Shown: positions 1 to 8,978 of the stretch, one piece after another
How positions within the stretch are numbered: the first letter of the stretch is position 1
Layout: the number at the start of each line of letters is the position of its first letter
NCBI RefSeq assembly: GCF_900106925.1
Contig: NZ_FNNZ01000006.1
Span: 1-64,000 of the forward strand
DNA from: Thiocapsa roseopersicina
GTDB lineage: Bacteria; Pseudomonadota; Gammaproteobacteria; Chromatiales; Chromatiaceae
Reading direction: 5' to 3'
DNA length: 64,000 nucleotides
Notes under the pieces: model-generated
Database searches by the model: none
What the model was told of the DNA's origin: nothing
What the model saw: the letters and a program-made list of their open reading frames with translations, nothing else
Position numbers and translations under genes: made by a program

Positions 1-77
1 CTCAACACCACCTCTCCCTGCCTCCGGCAGCCCCTCCAGGACCACCCCCGCCGCGGTTTCCCCTCAGCGAGCCGCGC

Positions 78-105
78 ATTCTATACGACTCGAGACGACT
101 GTCAA
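78..105 (-). promoter_or_regulatory. strong sigma70-type promoter reading leftward
   Basis: On the minus strand there is TTGACA (105-100), a 16-bp spacer, then TAGAAT (83-78), 5/6 to the -10 consensus. A GC-rich discriminator (GCGCGG) follows. This layout is typical of stable-RNA promoters. It points out of the window at position 1, away from tyrS, so the transcript is not visible. An rrn or tRNA operon is an inference only. Confidence 0.5.
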
Positions 106-145
106 GACCTGTTCGACGCGTCGCATCCGAGCGTTCCGTTGAGCA

Positions 146-1354
146 TCAACCCGCAGTCAGTCGGATCCGCGCAAAGCGGCGCTTGCCGACCTGGTAGACA
201 TGCTGACTGCCCGCCGCACAGGAGAGTCGTGCGTCTTCGACCCGCTCGCCGTCGATGCGCACCGCTCCTTGGCCGATCAGGCGGATCGCCTCGGATGTGC
301 TGCCGGCGAGGCCCGCCGCTTTCAATAGACTGGCGATCGGCAGGACGCCACCCTCTCCGGTAGGCAGCGTCTGCTCGGGGATCTCCTCCGGTAAGGCGCC
401 ACGCTGGAAGCGCGCCACGAAGCCTTCGAGCGCCGCACGGGCCTTCGCGGCGTCATGGAATCGCGCGACGAGCTCAAGACCAAGCTCGAACTTGATGTCT
501 CGCGGATTCGCACCTTCACCCACCGCGTCCCGCCATGCCTGAATCTCGACAAGATCGCGCGTACTGAGCAGCTCGAAATAGCGCCACATAAGCTCATCGG
601 ACACCGACATGATCTTGCCGAACATCTCCTCCGGAGGATCCGTAATGCCGATGTAGTTGCCCAGAGACTTCGACATCTTCTGTACGCCGTCCAGCCCCTC
701 CAGGATCGGCAAGGTGATGACGACCTGCGGCTCCTGCCCGTATGCCTCTTGAAGCTGGCGCCCAACCAAGAGATTGAACTTCTGATCGGTCCCGCCCAGC
801 TCGATGTCCGCCTGCAGCGCGACGGAGTCGTAGCCCTGGATCAATGGATAAAGGAACTCGTGGATCGCGATCGGCTGTCCGGCCTTGTAGCGTTTCGCGA
901 AATCGTCGCGCTCGAGCATCCGGGCGACCGTATGTCGGGCCGCCAGCTGCACCAAACCGGCGGCGCCGAGCGGCTCGAGCCACTGGGAATTGAAGACGAC
1001 GCGCGTTCGTTCGGGATCGAGGATCCGGAAGACCTGATCCTGGTAGGTCTTCGCATTTTCCTGAATCTGCTCGGGGGAGAGTGGTTTGCGGGTCGCGCTC
1101 TTGCCCGTCGGATCACCGATCAGCCCCGTGAAGTCGCCGATCAGAAAGAGGATCTCATGCCCGAGATCTTGCAGCTGACGCAGCTTGTTGAGCAGAACGG
1201 TGTGCCCGAGATGCAGATCCGGGGCGGTCGGATCGAAACCCGCCTTGATCCGCAAGGGACGACCCAGTGCCAGCTTCCGGCGCAGCGCGTCTTCGAGGAG
1301 GATTTCGTCGGTCCCGCGCTTGATCAGCGCAAGCGAGCGTTCGAGTTGCTCCAT
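146..1354 (-). CDS. tyrS: tyrosyl-tRNA synthetase
   Basis: Cytoplasmic class I aminoacyl-tRNA synthetase that charges tRNA-Tyr with tyrosine using ATP. The 402-aa protein has the nucleotide-binding HLGH signature at residues 48-51 and KMSKS at 226-230, followed by SLGNYIGI, as in the roughly 400-aa TyrS form of Pseudomonas and Haemophilus. A C-terminal S4-like RNA-binding domain covers about residues 335-400. The start is the only in-frame ATG near the N-terminus. In many gammaproteobacteria tyrS is followed toward erpA by an M23 peptidase gene and anmK. Here the next gene is a small unrelated membrane protein. Family assignment is secure. Confidence 0.97.
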   Translation of the reverse strand: MEQLERSLALIKRGTDEILLEDALRRKLALGRPLRIKAGFDPTAPDLHLGHTVLLNKLRQLQDLGHEILFLIGDFTGLIGDPTGKSATRKPLSPEQIQENAKTYQDQVFRILDPERTRVVFNSQWLEPLGAAGLVQLAARHTVARMLERDDFAKRYKAGQPIAIHEFLYPLIQGYDSVALQADIELGGTDQKFNLLVGRQLQEAYGQEPQVVITLPILEGLDGVQKMSKSLGNYIGITDPPEEMFGKIMSVSDELMWRYFELLSTRDLVEIQAWRDAVGEGANPRDIKFELGLELVARFHDAAKARAALEGFVARFQRGALPEEIPEQTLPTGEGGVLPIASLLKAAGLAGSTSEAIRLIGQGAVRIDGERVEDARLSCAAGSQHVYQVGKRRFARIRLTAG

Positions 1355-1470
1355 GATGTTCGATCGTCCAACCCTGTCGGGAGTCAGCTATAGAAGCGGA
1401 GCAGGTTACGACGGAGGAAAGGGGGCGACAAGCCGTCGAGGTCTTCGGAGCACCTCCCTCCGGTCGCGAC

Positions 1471-1500
1471 TTGTCGGTCGACCGGGTTTGGGACTACACT
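1471..1500 (+). promoter_or_regulatory. possible promoter of the small membrane protein gene
   Basis: TTGTCG (1471-1476), an 18-bp spacer and TACACT (1495-1500) lie about 50 bp upstream of the start at 1549. The match is moderate and nothing else supports it. Confidence 0.3.
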
Positions 1501-1548
1501 AATAGGTACCTGGAAAACTTCGATTTTTCCGAGCCTTGTATTCGAGTC

Positions 1549-1818
1549 ATGATGCGAGACTACAAATTTAGACAAACGGAATGGCCGCGACGCAAGGCGC
1601 GCAGCAAGACGCTTCGCATCGTCGCAGTTCTCCTGGCCGTGGTCGCGCTCGGGCTCTTGGGCTACGCCGCTTTGCAGTGGTTCTCTCAAAAGCCGGCCGC
1701 CGAGGGAACCCCCGTCGAGCCGCGCAACCCGCGCGTCGTTCCCTTGGCGATTCCGCCGAAGGCGCCTGCGGAATCAACATCGACGGCCGAGCCGTCGACG
1801 CGACCGGGACAGGATTAG
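1549..1818 (+). CDS. small single-span membrane protein, unknown function
   Basis: I do not recognise this 89-aa protein. It has a basic N-terminal stretch (residues 3-24, rich in Arg and Lys), one clear transmembrane helix at about 25-45 ([19 protein letters not shown]) and a Pro/Ser/Thr-rich tail. The basic side before the helix predicts N-in, C-out topology. Two adjacent ATG codons (1549 and 1552) could start it, and neither has a strong ribosome-binding site. The reading frame could be extended upstream to 1471, but that would cover the candidate promoter. It runs divergently from tyrS and converges on erpA, sharing 4 bases at the stop codons. It may be a periplasm-facing anchor, but nothing visible supports a specific role. 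Confidence 0.55.
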   Translation: MMRDYKFRQTEWPRRKARSKTLRIVAVLLAVVALGLLGYAALQWFSQKPAAEGTPVEPRNPRVVPLAIPPKAPAESTSTAEPSTRPGQD

Positions 1819-2165
1819 GTCGAGAACGAAGAGCCGCAACCGCAGGTCGTGGTCGCGTTGGGATTGCGGATCACGAACTGAGCGCCCTGCAGACCTTCGG
1901 TGTAATCGATCTCGGAGCCCGTCAGGTACTGGAGACTCATGGGGTCAACCAGCAAGGTGACGCCGTCCGTGACAACCTCGGTGTCGCCGTCCTGAACCTC
2001 TTCATCGAACGTAAAGCCGTATTGGAAACCCGAGCATCCTCCGCCTTGGATGTAGACCCGCAGCATCAACGAGGGGTTACCCTCCTCGGAGATCAATTGG
2101 GCCACCTTGGATGCGGCAGAGGTGGTGAAAACCAGCGGTAAATCAGCGGCAACTTCGGTCGTCAT
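1815..2165 (-). CDS. erpA: iron-sulfur cluster insertion protein ErpA
   Basis: A-type carrier that passes [2Fe-2S] or [4Fe-4S] clusters to apoproteins in the cytoplasm. The 116-aa protein has the three conserved cysteines: C44 in GGGCSGF, and C108 and C110 in CGCGSSF near the C-terminus. The length matches E. coli ErpA (114 aa). The N-terminal extension before the core is typical of ErpA rather than IscA. A candidate promoter lies just upstream, so it may be transcribed separately from the argC side. Likely local clients are the Fe-S enzyme AcnD and the Rieske protein encoded further on, but that is inference. Confidence 0.95.
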   Translation of the reverse strand: MTTEVAADLPLVFTTSAASKVAQLISEEGNPSLMLRVYIQGGGCSGFQYGFTFDEEVQDGDTEVVTDGVTLLVDPMSLQYLTGSEIDYTEGLQGAQFVIRNPNATTTCGCGSSFST

Positions 2166-2203
2166 AGCAGGTCGGCTCTTGAGTTGAGTAGTTCAGGATC
2201 CTT

Positions 2204-2231
2204 ATCCTATGCTCTTCGTTGGTTTTTTCAA
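2204..2231 (-). promoter_or_regulatory. candidate erpA promoter
   Basis: Minus-strand TTGAAA (2231-2226), a 16-bp spacer and TAGGAT (2209-2204), about 40 bp before the erpA start. I saw no clear IscR box. Confidence 0.4.
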
Positions 2232-2302
2232 GCGCACAGGGCTGGTCGGCGAGCCAGACCACGAGCGACGCCTCTGGATTCGGCGATTCGGATCGAGCCG
2301 CA

Positions 2303-3064
2303 TCAAGAACCTCGAGACGACGCCTCCTCGGGCGACCCGCTTGGCGAGGGCGTCTCTGGCGTCGGCGCCCAGGGAAAGGATTCCGACGTCGGTATCAAGC
2401 GGTCGTCGGACGGCTCGACCCCGATCACAAGACCGGTCGGCTCGAAATCGTCGGGGAGCTCGAAGACCCCCGACAGACTTTGAAGATACTCCAGCGCGAT
2501 CGGCAGGGCTCGCGGCTCCGCGCTCGGGAGATCCACGAGCGACAGGGTCACCGCACCGCCAGGACCCCGCCCTTCGATCTCGAACCGAATGTGGCCTGTG
2601 GTTTCAGCGAATCCCGGCACGACCTGGGTCAGCGTGAAGGCGTAGCGGAACGCCTTGGGACGTCCTTCGGAGACGAGGCGCAAATCATGAACCCGTATCG
2701 CACCTCGGTCGCCTTCTTGGACCAGTCGCTTGAGATACAAAAGCTCCCGACTCAGGTCCAAGCGTGCGTCTTGCGCTTCCTTGAGCTGTTCGGTCAGGGC
2801 ACGCGCCGTCTCCCGGTCGATCTGACGACTGCGCTCCGCTATGACCTGCTCGCGCAACGCCACGGCCAAATCGACGCGCAACACATCGCGCTCCGCCACC
2901 AGCTCAAGCCGCTCCGCATCGAGTGCAGCCAGCTCCGGTTGCATGAGCGAGGTCACGCGCTCTTGGCCGAGCTCGAATCCCGTCCAGAGTGCCGCGGCCA
3001 AAAGAACGGCATAGAAACCGCCCGCCAGCAGCCGGTAGGAGAGGCGTCGCAATGAGTCAGGCAT
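2303..3064 (-). CDS. DUF6776-type membrane-anchored protein
   Basis: A 253-aa protein with one N-terminal transmembrane helix (about residues 10-28), then a long charged coiled coil (about 35-115) and a globular C-terminal half (about 120-220) ending in a Pro/Ser-rich tail. This build, and its place between argC and erpA, fit the DUF6776 family seen in gammaproteobacteria, whose function is unknown. The helix-plus-coil design suggests an inner-membrane protein with a periplasmic coiled coil. It lies 92 bp downstream of argC on the same strand. The neighbours often found in this cluster, hemJ and a bactofilin, are absent. Confidence 0.7.
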   Translation of the reverse strand: MPDSLRRLSYRLLAGGFYAVLLAAALWTGFELGQERVTSLMQPELAALDAERLELVAERDVLRVDLAVALREQVIAERSRQIDRETARALTEQLKEAQDARLDLSRELLYLKRLVQEGDRGAIRVHDLRLVSEGRPKAFRYAFTLTQVVPGFAETTGHIRFEIEGRGPGGAVTLSLVDLPSAEPRALPIALEYLQSLSGVFELPDDFEPTGLVIGVEPSDDRLIPTSESFPWAPTPETPSPSGSPEEASSRGS

Positions 3065-3156
3065 CGGGCTCGTACGATCCCGAACCGACGATCCGAGACC
3101 TGGACCGTTTCGGCATCGGCTTACCCTGTTCCCTCGGTCTCAAACGGACCCGGGCC

Positions 3157-4188
3157 TCATGGCAGGAGAGCCAGTGCATCCAGCCCGGCCGACTCGTCGA
3201 TGCCGAACATCAGATTCATGTTCTGAACCGCCTGCCCCGCAGCACCCTTCACCAGGTTGTCGATCACGGACTGGACCACGACAACACCTGAGTCACCTTG
3301 GCGCGTCGCCGCCATCCGGCAGAGGTTCGCGCCGCGCACCGAGCGGGTATCGGGATGCGATCCTCCCGGCATCGGATCGACAAAAGGCTCCTTCGCGTAA
3401 TAGGTCGAGAAGAGGTCGTCGAGATCGACATCGGATCGGATCAAGCGCGCATAGAGCGTGGCCTCGATCCCGCGGATCATGGGTACCAGATGGGGAACGA
3501 AGGTCAGATTCAAGGTGGAACCGGAGAAACGTTCGAGGTTCTGAGCGATCTCGGGCGCGTGCCGGTGTCCCCCGACCGAGTAGGCCTTGAAGCTTTCGCC
3601 GACCTCGGCCATCAACAGACCCGTCGACGCCTTGCGCCCGGCACCGCTGACGCCGGACTTGGCATCCGCAATCAGCCAGCTCGGATCGACCACTCCGGCG
3701 GCGAGCAGAGGCAGAAATCCGAGCGTCACCGCGGTCGGATAGCAACCCGGATTCGCCACCAGTCGCGCGCCACGCACCGCATCCCGATTCAGCTCCGGCA
3801 ACCCGTAGACCGCCTCGTCCAGAAGCTCGGGACAGGCATGAGGCATGCCGTACCAGGTCTCCCAAAGCACCGGATCCTTCAGCCGAAAGTCGGCAGCCAG
3901 ATCGATCACGCGCACGCCCCGTGCGAGCAGATCCGGCACCGCCTTCATGGCCGTTCCGTTGGGCGTGGCGAAATAGACGAGGTCGCATTCAGCCAGCGCA
4001 CCCTCGTCGGGCGACGTGAACTCGAGATCCAGCCGCCCCCGCAGATGCGGAAACATCTCGGCAACAGCGACCCCGGCCTCGGTCCGCGACGTAATGACCG
4101 CAATCGCTGCGGCCGGATGCCTTGCCAGGATCCGCAAGAGCTCCGCACCCGTGTAACCCGTGCCGCCGACGATTCCGACCCTCACCAT
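3157..4188 (-). CDS. argC: N-acetyl-gamma-glutamyl-phosphate reductase
   Basis: Catalyses the NADPH-dependent reduction of N-acetylglutamyl phosphate to the semialdehyde, the third step of arginine synthesis. The 343-aa protein has the N-terminal nucleotide-binding loop [11 protein letters not shown] and the catalytic cysteine in NPGCYPT at about residue 149, plus the conserved HRHAPEI region. ATG at 4188 was chosen over GTG at 4194 because it starts directly at the Rossmann strand (MVRVGIVGG). The gene is flanked by two A-type Fe-S carrier genes, one on each side, both on the same strand, with a terminator separating it from the upstream one. Confidence 0.96.
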   Translation of the reverse strand: MVRVGIVGGTGYTGAELLRILARHPAAAIAVITSRTEAGVAVAEMFPHLRGRLDLEFTSPDEGALAECDLVYFATPNGTAMKAVPDLLARGVRVIDLAADFRLKDPVLWETWYGMPHACPELLDEAVYGLPELNRDAVRGARLVANPGCYPTAVTLGFLPLLAAGVVDPSWLIADAKSGVSGAGRKASTGLLMAEVGESFKAYSVGGHRHAPEIAQNLERFSGSTLNLTFVPHLVPMIRGIEATLYARLIRSDVDLDDLFSTYYAKEPFVDPMPGGSHPDTRSVRGANLCRMAATRQGDSGVVVVQSVIDNLVKGAAGQAVQNMNLMFGIDESAGLDALALLP

Positions 4189-4244
4189 ACCCACTCGACT
4201 CCGAACGTGCGAAAAGCAGAATGCGAACCTCTATCGGCCCAACG

Positions 4245-4266
4245 AAAAAAGCGGCAAAAGCCGCTT
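4245..4266 (-). terminator. Rho-independent terminator of the A-type carrier gene
   Basis: Stem AAGCGGC / GCCGCTT with a 4-nt loop (4249-4266), followed on the minus strand by a run of six T (4250-4245). It lies just past the stop of the gene ending at 4298 and separates it from argC. Confidence 0.85.
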
Positions 4267-4297
4267 CTCGTTTCGAGGCGACGCCGGGCTTTCAGTA

Positions 4298-4675
4298 TCA
4301 GGAGCAGCCGCCGCCCGAGGACGACGAGGATCCGCAAGAGCCACAGCCACCACCACCGCCGACCTGCGGAAGGTTGTTGAAGACGAAGGTCGCATTGCCG
4401 TCGCCTTGATCGACAAAGTCGATCTCCACACCGCGCAGATAGGGCAAGGTACCGTCGTCGACCACGACCTTGAAGCCGTCGTAGGCCAACACGCCGTCGT
4501 CGTCGTTGATGGCATCGGTGAAGGTCATCCCGAAGCTGATGCCGCTGCAGCCGCCGGGCGTCGCAAACACGCGCACGCCTTGCACGTTGTCGTCGACTTG
4601 CTCGAACAGATCGGCCATCTTCGCTTGAGCCGGCGCGGTCAGCGTCAGCTCCATTTCATTCAACACCGCGGACAT
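4298..4675 (-). CDS. HesB/IscA-like A-type Fe-S carrier with unusual Cys tail
   Basis: A 125-aa member of the HesB/IscA family. The core is intact: C43 sits in the conserved GGCSGISFGM segment, and the fold ends at about residue 100. The tail departs from the usual CGCG ending. It reads GGGGG, then CGSCG, a serine run, and GGGCS, giving C111, C114 and C124. So the spacing is CxxC with an extra terminal Cys instead of CxC. It could bind or pass on a cluster, or the tail could be a separate metal site. It has its own promoter (4733-4760) and terminator. Related proteins act in Fe-S assembly; the exact client is unknown. Confidence 0.85.
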   Translation of the reverse strand: MSAVLNEMELTLTAPAQAKMADLFEQVDDNVQGVRVFATPGGCSGISFGMTFTDAINDDDGVLAYDGFKVVVDDGTLPYLRGVEIDFVDQGDGNATFVFNNLPQVGGGGGCGSCGSSSSSGGGCS

Positions 4676-4732
4676 AGGACTCGGCCTCTTGACAAATCGA
4701 TTCAGCGAATGAGGTTAGCAGAAAACCCGACC

Positions 4733-4760
4733 ATTATACTACCGCAAGATCAAGGGTCAA
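4733..4760 (-). promoter_or_regulatory. promoter of the A-type carrier gene
   Basis: Minus-strand TTGACC (4760-4755), a 16-bp spacer and a perfect TATAAT (4738-4733), 58 bp before the start codon. The -35 box overlaps the stop codon of the DUF5063 gene. Confidence 0.7.
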
Positions 4761-5386
4761 AGCTCGAGCCGACCTTGCGCGGCGAGCAGGGCGAGGTGGC
4801 GCTCGGCATCGACGAGATGTCGGCCCCAGTGACGATCGAACCCGTAGGCCCAGCCCCTCAAAGCGCGCTCGGGGTAACAAGCGTAGAGTCCGAGTCCGGA
4901 TTTCAGCTCGCAATAGATATCGGTCAGATCGTCCGCCAAGCTCCCGGTCATCCCGTCGGCACCCTCGCTGGCCCGATCGAACTCCAGCCAATAGCCGTCG
5001 CGATCGGCGAGCAGCCGACGCAGGCGCCAGAACAGCTCGAAGCGCGCATCGAGATCCACCACGCTCATCGGAACAACGCCCGAAACCGGGGCCGACACCG
5101 AGGAGATGGCTGCCTGTAGACGCGGCAGCAGGCTCGCGACATCCCCCAGCCAATGCCGACGATGCGCGTCGATAGACGCCTCGATAAGATCACAATACCG
5201 CCTGGCGAGCCCGGCAACCTCAAGGCCCTCGAGTCCGCTCACCTGTCGTTCCGCGATCGCGTCCATGTCAAGGAGTGTAGACGAGAAAATCCGCAATGCG
5301 CGGGAACTACCGAGCCCTTGCAGCCGCTCGGACGCGGCCGTCGCTCCACCGCTCGGCGTCGTCGGATCTCCAAGCTCGCGATACAT
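4757..5386 (-). CDS. DUF5063 domain protein
   Basis: A 209-aa soluble, mostly helical protein. The conserved core runs from about residue 45 (ARRYCDLIEA) to the end, with many Trp and Tyr residues, and matches the DUF5063 family, whose function is unknown. Its ATG overlaps the rubredoxin stop codon by one base (TGATG), so the two are very likely translationally coupled. The rubredoxin-DUF5063 pairing suggests a redox-linked role, but this is guilt by association. The reading frame runs upstream through the rubredoxin gene; that part is out-of-frame shadow and not included. Confidence 0.75.
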   Translation of the reverse strand: MYRELGDPTTPSGGATAASERLQGLGSSRALRIFSSTLLDMDAIAERQVSGLEGLEVAGLARRYCDLIEASIDAHRRHWLGDVASLLPRLQAAISSVSAPVSGVVPMSVVDLDARFELFWRLRRLLADRDGYWLEFDRASEGADGMTGSLADDLTDIYCELKSGLGLYACYPERALRGWAYGFDRHWGRHLVDAERHLALLAAQGRLEL

Positions 5387-5550
5387 CAGACCTCGACCAT
5401 CTCGAAGTCGTCCTTCCCGGCGCCGCACTCTGGGCACTTCCAGTTGAGCGGGACATCGTCCCAACGCGTCCCGGGCGGGATATCGTCGTCCGGCCAGCCC
5501 TCGGCCTCGTCGTAGATCAAGCCGCAGATCACGCACATATAGGTCTTCAT
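5386..5550 (-). CDS. rubredoxin
   Basis: A 54-aa electron carrier with a single Fe(Cys)4 site. The four ligands are visible as C6 and C9 in CVICG and C39 and C42 in CPECG, with the conserved YDEAEGWP loop and aromatic residues. It starts at the ATG that opens [10 protein letters not shown]. Rubredoxins in this group commonly serve oxygen or peroxide detoxification or other low-potential electron transfer in the cytoplasm. The partner enzyme is not in the window. The next gene downstream is coupled to it through a TGATG overlap. Confidence 0.96.
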   Translation of the reverse strand: MKTYMCVICGLIYDEAEGWPDDDIPPGTRWDDVPLNWKCPECGAGKDDFEMVEV

Positions 5551-5776
5551 CGAATCGCTCCGTCGCAGTTCCCGGACCCCGGCGCGCGGGGTTTGTCGGG
5601 ATCGACATCCATGAGCGCATCGGGGTTTAATCGCTCCAATGGTCGGGCGGGCCGACTCGGATTTCAACGAAGCTCGGGCGAATCGTCTTGAGACCTCCGC
5701 GGAACGGACGCCGCGGCGGGTTCGAACGCGGGCAATCCGGCCCCGCACCTCGGCTACACAGACGAGACTGAATCCC

Positions 5777-6568
5777 ATGAGCAGGATCAACGATCGACCC
5801 GTCGTCCTCTGCGTCGGCGGACACGACCCGAGCGGCGGCGCCGGCATCCTCGCCGACGCCGAGGCCGTACGGGCCGCGGGCGCCTTTCCGGTCACCGTCA
5901 TCAGCGCGCTGACCGAGCAGAACACCTGCGGGCTTTCGCGCGTCTACCCGCAAGCCGCGGAGCATGTCGAGGGGCAGTGTCGCGCCCTGCTGCGCGACTG
6001 CACCCCGAGCGCACTCAAGATCGGGATGATCGGCAGCGCCCCGCTGATCGACCTACTGGGCACGCTGATCGACGAAAACCCCGGCGTTCCGGTGGTCCTC
6101 GATCCCGTCCTCGCCAGCGGCGCCGGGCAGCGGGTCGCGGACGCGGCCATGCTGGATCGATTGCGGATGAGCCTGATTCCCCGCAGCGCGCTCGTCACGC
6201 CGAATCTGCCGGAGGCGCAGACCCTGACCGGCGCCATCGACCCGTCCGATTGCGCGTCGCGCCTGCTCGCGCTCGGCGCACGATGGATCCTGATCACGGG
6301 CACGCACGACGACACGACCGACGTCACCAATTGGCTGTTCAACGCCGAGGGACTCCAACAACGCCTGGACTGGCCGCGCTTGGCCGGGGAGTATCACGGT
6401 TCGGGCTGCACGCTGGCGAGCGCGATCGCCGCCCGCCTCGCGCTCGGGGCGGCAATGCCGGAGGCCGTCGCCGAGGCCCAAGCCTATACCTGGGAGAGCC
6501 TCGATCGGGCGCTCCGGACCGGCCGCTGTCAGCTGACACCCAATCGCCTTTACGCACTCGACCCATGA
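5777..6568 (+). CDS. thiD: hydroxymethylpyrimidine/phosphomethylpyrimidine kinase
   Basis: Phosphorylates HMP and HMP-P to give HMP-PP, the pyrimidine half of thiamine. The 263-aa ribokinase-fold protein begins with [19 protein letters not shown], the substrate-binding loop. It ends with the [17 protein letters not shown] anion-hole motif, as expected of ThiD. The start is the ATG at 5777; the open frame upstream has no ThiD similarity. The stop overlaps the thiE start (ATGA), so thiD-thiE-hemL are coupled in one operon. It runs divergently from the rubredoxin gene. No TPP riboswitch was recognised upstream. Confidence 0.95.
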   Translation: MSRINDRPVVLCVGGHDPSGGAGILADAEAVRAAGAFPVTVISALTEQNTCGLSRVYPQAAEHVEGQCRALLRDCTPSALKIGMIGSAPLIDLLGTLIDENPGVPVVLDPVLASGAGQRVADAAMLDRLRMSLIPRSALVTPNLPEAQTLTGAIDPSDCASRLLALGARWILITGTHDDTTDVTNWLFNAEGLQQRLDWPRLAGEYHGSGCTLASAIAARLALGAAMPEAVAEAQAYTWESLDRALRTGRCQLTPNRLYALDP

Positions 6569-7200
6569 CGCACCTCGATGGACTCTACTTGATCACCCCG
6601 GACACCGCAGCGCCCCACGACGCACTTGCCGAACAGGTCGCGCGGGCCATCTCGGGTGGGGCCAGGCTCGTCCAATACCGCAATAAGGGCGCGGGTCGGC
6701 AGCTTCGACGCGACCAGGCCATCGCCTTGCTCGGCGTCTGCCGTGCCGCGGGCGTCCCGCTCGTCATCAATGACGATGTGGTCCTCGCCGCGGAGATCGG
6801 CGCCGACGGGGTGCATCTCGGCCGCGACGACGGCGACCCCGTCGCGGCCCGTCGGCGCCTCGGAGCAGACGCCATCATCGGCGTCTCCTGCTACGACGAC
6901 ATGGACCTCGCGCAGGCCGCCGAGCGGACCGGGGCCAGCTATGTCGCCTTTGGGAGCTTCTTCCCCTCGGCCACCAAACCGCATGCGGTACGGGCCTCTT
7001 TGGGGCTTCTGAGCACCGCACGCGACAGCCTTCGAATTCCCGCGGTTGCGATCGGCGGGATCACGCCACAAAATGGCGGGCTATTGATCGCGGCGGGCGC
7101 CCGGATGCTGGCGGTCGTGACCGGTGTCTTTGCGCAGCCGGACCTCGCCGCCGCGGCGCGCGCCTATGCCTCACTTTTTGTCGACGGAGACCCCCGATGA
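6565..7200 (+). CDS. thiE: thiamine-phosphate synthase
   Basis: Joins HMP-PP and the thiazole phosphate to form thiamine monophosphate. The 211-aa TIM-barrel protein has the family marks LVQYRNKG, the VHLGRDD phosphate/Mg loop and [10 protein letters not shown] near the end. QYRNK replaces the more usual QYRDK but keeps the lysine. Both gene ends overlap neighbours by four bases (ATGA with thiD, ATGA with hemL). Translation of the three genes is therefore tightly linked. Confidence 0.95.
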   Translation: MTHLDGLYLITPDTAAPHDALAEQVARAISGGARLVQYRNKGAGRQLRRDQAIALLGVCRAAGVPLVINDDVVLAAEIGADGVHLGRDDGDPVAARRRLGADAIIGVSCYDDMDLAQAAERTGASYVAFGSFFPSATKPHAVRASLGLLSTARDSLRIPAVAIGGITPQNGGLLIAAGARMLAVVTGVFAQPDLAAAARAYASLFVDGDPR

Positions 7201-8480
7201 GCCGATCCCATGATCTCTTCCAAGCCGCGCAGCGCCATATCCCCGGCGGCGTGAACTCGCCGGTACGCGCGTTTCGCGGCGTCGGCGGCGATCCGGTCTT
7301 CTTCGAGAGCGCCTCCGGGGCCTATGCCGTCGACGCCGACGGCAAGCGCTATGTCGACTATGTCGGCTCCTGGGGCCCCATGATCCTCGGCCACGCCCAT
7401 CCGCAGGTCATCGCGGCCGTGCAGGAGCGCATCCAAAAGGGCCTCTCTTTCGGCGCCCCGACCGAGCTCGAAACGACCATGGCCGACCGCGTCTGCGAGC
7501 TGGTCCCGAGCATGGACATGGTGCGCATGGTCAGCTCCGGCACCGAGGCGACCATGAGCGCACTGCGTCTGGCCCGCGGCTACACGGGTCGCGACAAGGT
7601 GATCAAGTTCGAGGGCTGCTACCACGGCCATGTCGACTCGCTGCTGGTGAAGGCCGGCTCGGGCGCACTGACACTCGGCGAGCCGAGCTCCCCCGGCGTG
7701 CCCGCGGCCTTGGCCGAGCTGACCATTACCCTGGCCTACAATGACCTGGAGCAGGTGCGCGAGACCTTCGCCGAGATCGGCGGCGAGATCGCCTGCATCA
7801 TCGTCGAGCCGGTTGCCGGCAACATGAACTGCATCCCGCCCGTGCCGGGATTCCTCGAAGGTCTGCGTGAGATCTGCGACCAATACGGCGCTGTGCTCAT
7901 CTTCGACGAGGTCATGACCGGTTTCCGCGTCTCGCGCGGCGGCGCCCAGGAGCTGTTCGGCGTCACACCGGACCTCACCGCGCTCGGCAAGGTGATCGGC
8001 GGCGGCATGCCGGTGGGCGCCTTCGGCGGCAAGCGCGAGATCATGTCCCGCATCTCCCCGCTCGGGCCGGTCTATCAAGCCGGCACACTCTCGGGCAACC
8101 CGATCGCGATGGCAGCGGGCCTCAAGACCCTGGAGCTACTCAGCGAACCCGGTTTCTACGACCGCCTCAGCGCCACCACGGCCCAGCTCCTCGCGGGCTT
8201 GCAGGCACGCGCCGATGCCGCGGGGATCCCCTTCAGCACGAATCAGGCCGGCGGCATGTTCGGGCTCTTCTTCACCGCCGAGAAGGTCACCAATTACGCG
8301 CAGGCAACGACCTGCAATCAGGACCAGTTCAAGACCTTTTTCCACGCCATGCTGGAGCGTGGGGTCTATTTGGCGCCGTCCGCGTTCGAGGCCGGTTTCG
8401 TCTCGATGGCGCACGGCGAGGCCGAGATCCAGGCGACGCTGGATGCGGCCGAGGAGAGCTTTGCCCTCATCGCCCACTAA
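7197..8480 (+). CDS. hemL: glutamate-1-semialdehyde 2,1-aminomutase
   Basis: PLP enzyme of the C5 route that converts glutamate-1-semialdehyde to 5-aminolevulinate for heme, siroheme and bacteriochlorophyll. The 427-aa protein has the Schiff-base lysine K265 in [17 protein letters not shown], the [10 protein letters not shown] aspartate loop and the [10 protein letters not shown] phosphate region. The ATG overlaps the thiE stop. The thiDE-hemL order is a known gammaproteobacterial arrangement. The stop codon is the TAA of a TAAACCGC octamer, and a full TAAACCGCGC element begins 9 bases later. Confidence 0.97.
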   Translation: MSRSHDLFQAAQRHIPGGVNSPVRAFRGVGGDPVFFESASGAYAVDADGKRYVDYVGSWGPMILGHAHPQVIAAVQERIQKGLSFGAPTELETTMADRVCELVPSMDMVRMVSSGTEATMSALRLARGYTGRDKVIKFEGCYHGHVDSLLVKAGSGALTLGEPSSPGVPAALAELTITLAYNDLEQVRETFAEIGGEIACIIVEPVAGNMNCIPPVPGFLEGLREICDQYGAVLIFDEVMTGFRVSRGGAQELFGVTPDLTALGKVIGGGMPVGAFGGKREIMSRISPLGPVYQAGTLSGNPIAMAAGLKTLELLSEPGFYDRLSATTAQLLAGLQARADAAGIPFSTNQAGGMFGLFFTAEKVTNYAQATTCNQDQFKTFFHAMLERGVYLAPSAFEAGFVSMAHGEAEIQATLDAAEESFALIAH

Positions 8481-8488
8481 ACCGCTGC

Positions 8489-8572
8489 TAAACCGCGCCC
8501 GGTGAGACATGCGCAGTCGGTGTGTCGGCTCGGCCTCGTGCGACCCACGAGCGCCGGAGTCAGCGCGGTTTA
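8489..8572. repeat. TAAACCGCGC palindromic element, copy 1
   Basis: 84 bp bounded by TAAACCGCGC (8489-8498) and GCGCGGTTTA (8563-8572), with ATGCG at the usual inner position. It lies directly after hemL. A further decayed piece (GAACCGCGCC near 8594) follows. Confidence 0.85.
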
Positions 8573-8816
8573 GGTGTTTAGGAAATTGCTTTTGAACCGC
8601 GCCAAGCATGCGACGCTCGGCGATTGATCGAGTCAAGAATCCCATTCCAACGGCCCAGGTGTAACTGCCGCACCGTTAAGCATCTGTCCGTATCCTCCTC
8701 GCCCCGAGGTCCCGGTAATCTCGGTCCATACCGGGGTGCGCGGGATCACTCACTCATTCCAGCACGTCCGACTTCGCGACTCGACAGCCTGGCTCGCGCC
8801 GCATGACACGAATATC
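8573..8816. other. intergenic stretch without recognised gene
   Basis: Between the repeat and the large hairpin I see no convincing reading frame, RNA gene or terminator. A weak repeat-like piece sits at about 8590-8620. Confidence 0.5.
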
Positions 8817-8871
8817 CTCGGGCTTTGACCGGGCCGCGCGCATTCAGCGCGCGGCCCGGTCAAAGCCCGAG
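8817..8871. promoter_or_regulatory. perfect long hairpin upstream of prpE
   Basis: Two perfectly complementary 25-base arms (8817-8841 and 8847-8871) surround the loop ATTCA. The arms are very GC-rich in the middle (CCGGGCCGCGCGC). No T-run follows on either strand, so it is not a standard terminator. It ends 107 bp before the prpE start. It could be a transcript barrier, an mRNA-stabilising stem or a repeat relic. Confidence 0.8.
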
Positions 8872-8978
8872 TGCCGATTGCAAATTTGGGTCGGTCGCAC
8901 TAGTGTTGCATCGCAGCAAATACGCAGAAGCCTTCCGGTCTCAGCGAAGGCCATCGCTCACCAACCGAGGAAATCATC

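Noticed and set aside
5387-5620. N-terminal extension of the DUF5063 protein
   Set aside because: That part of the frame is the rubredoxin gene read out of frame; the real start is in the TGATG overlap.
8817-8871. Rho-independent terminator
   Set aside because: The stem is perfect but neither strand has a T-run after it.
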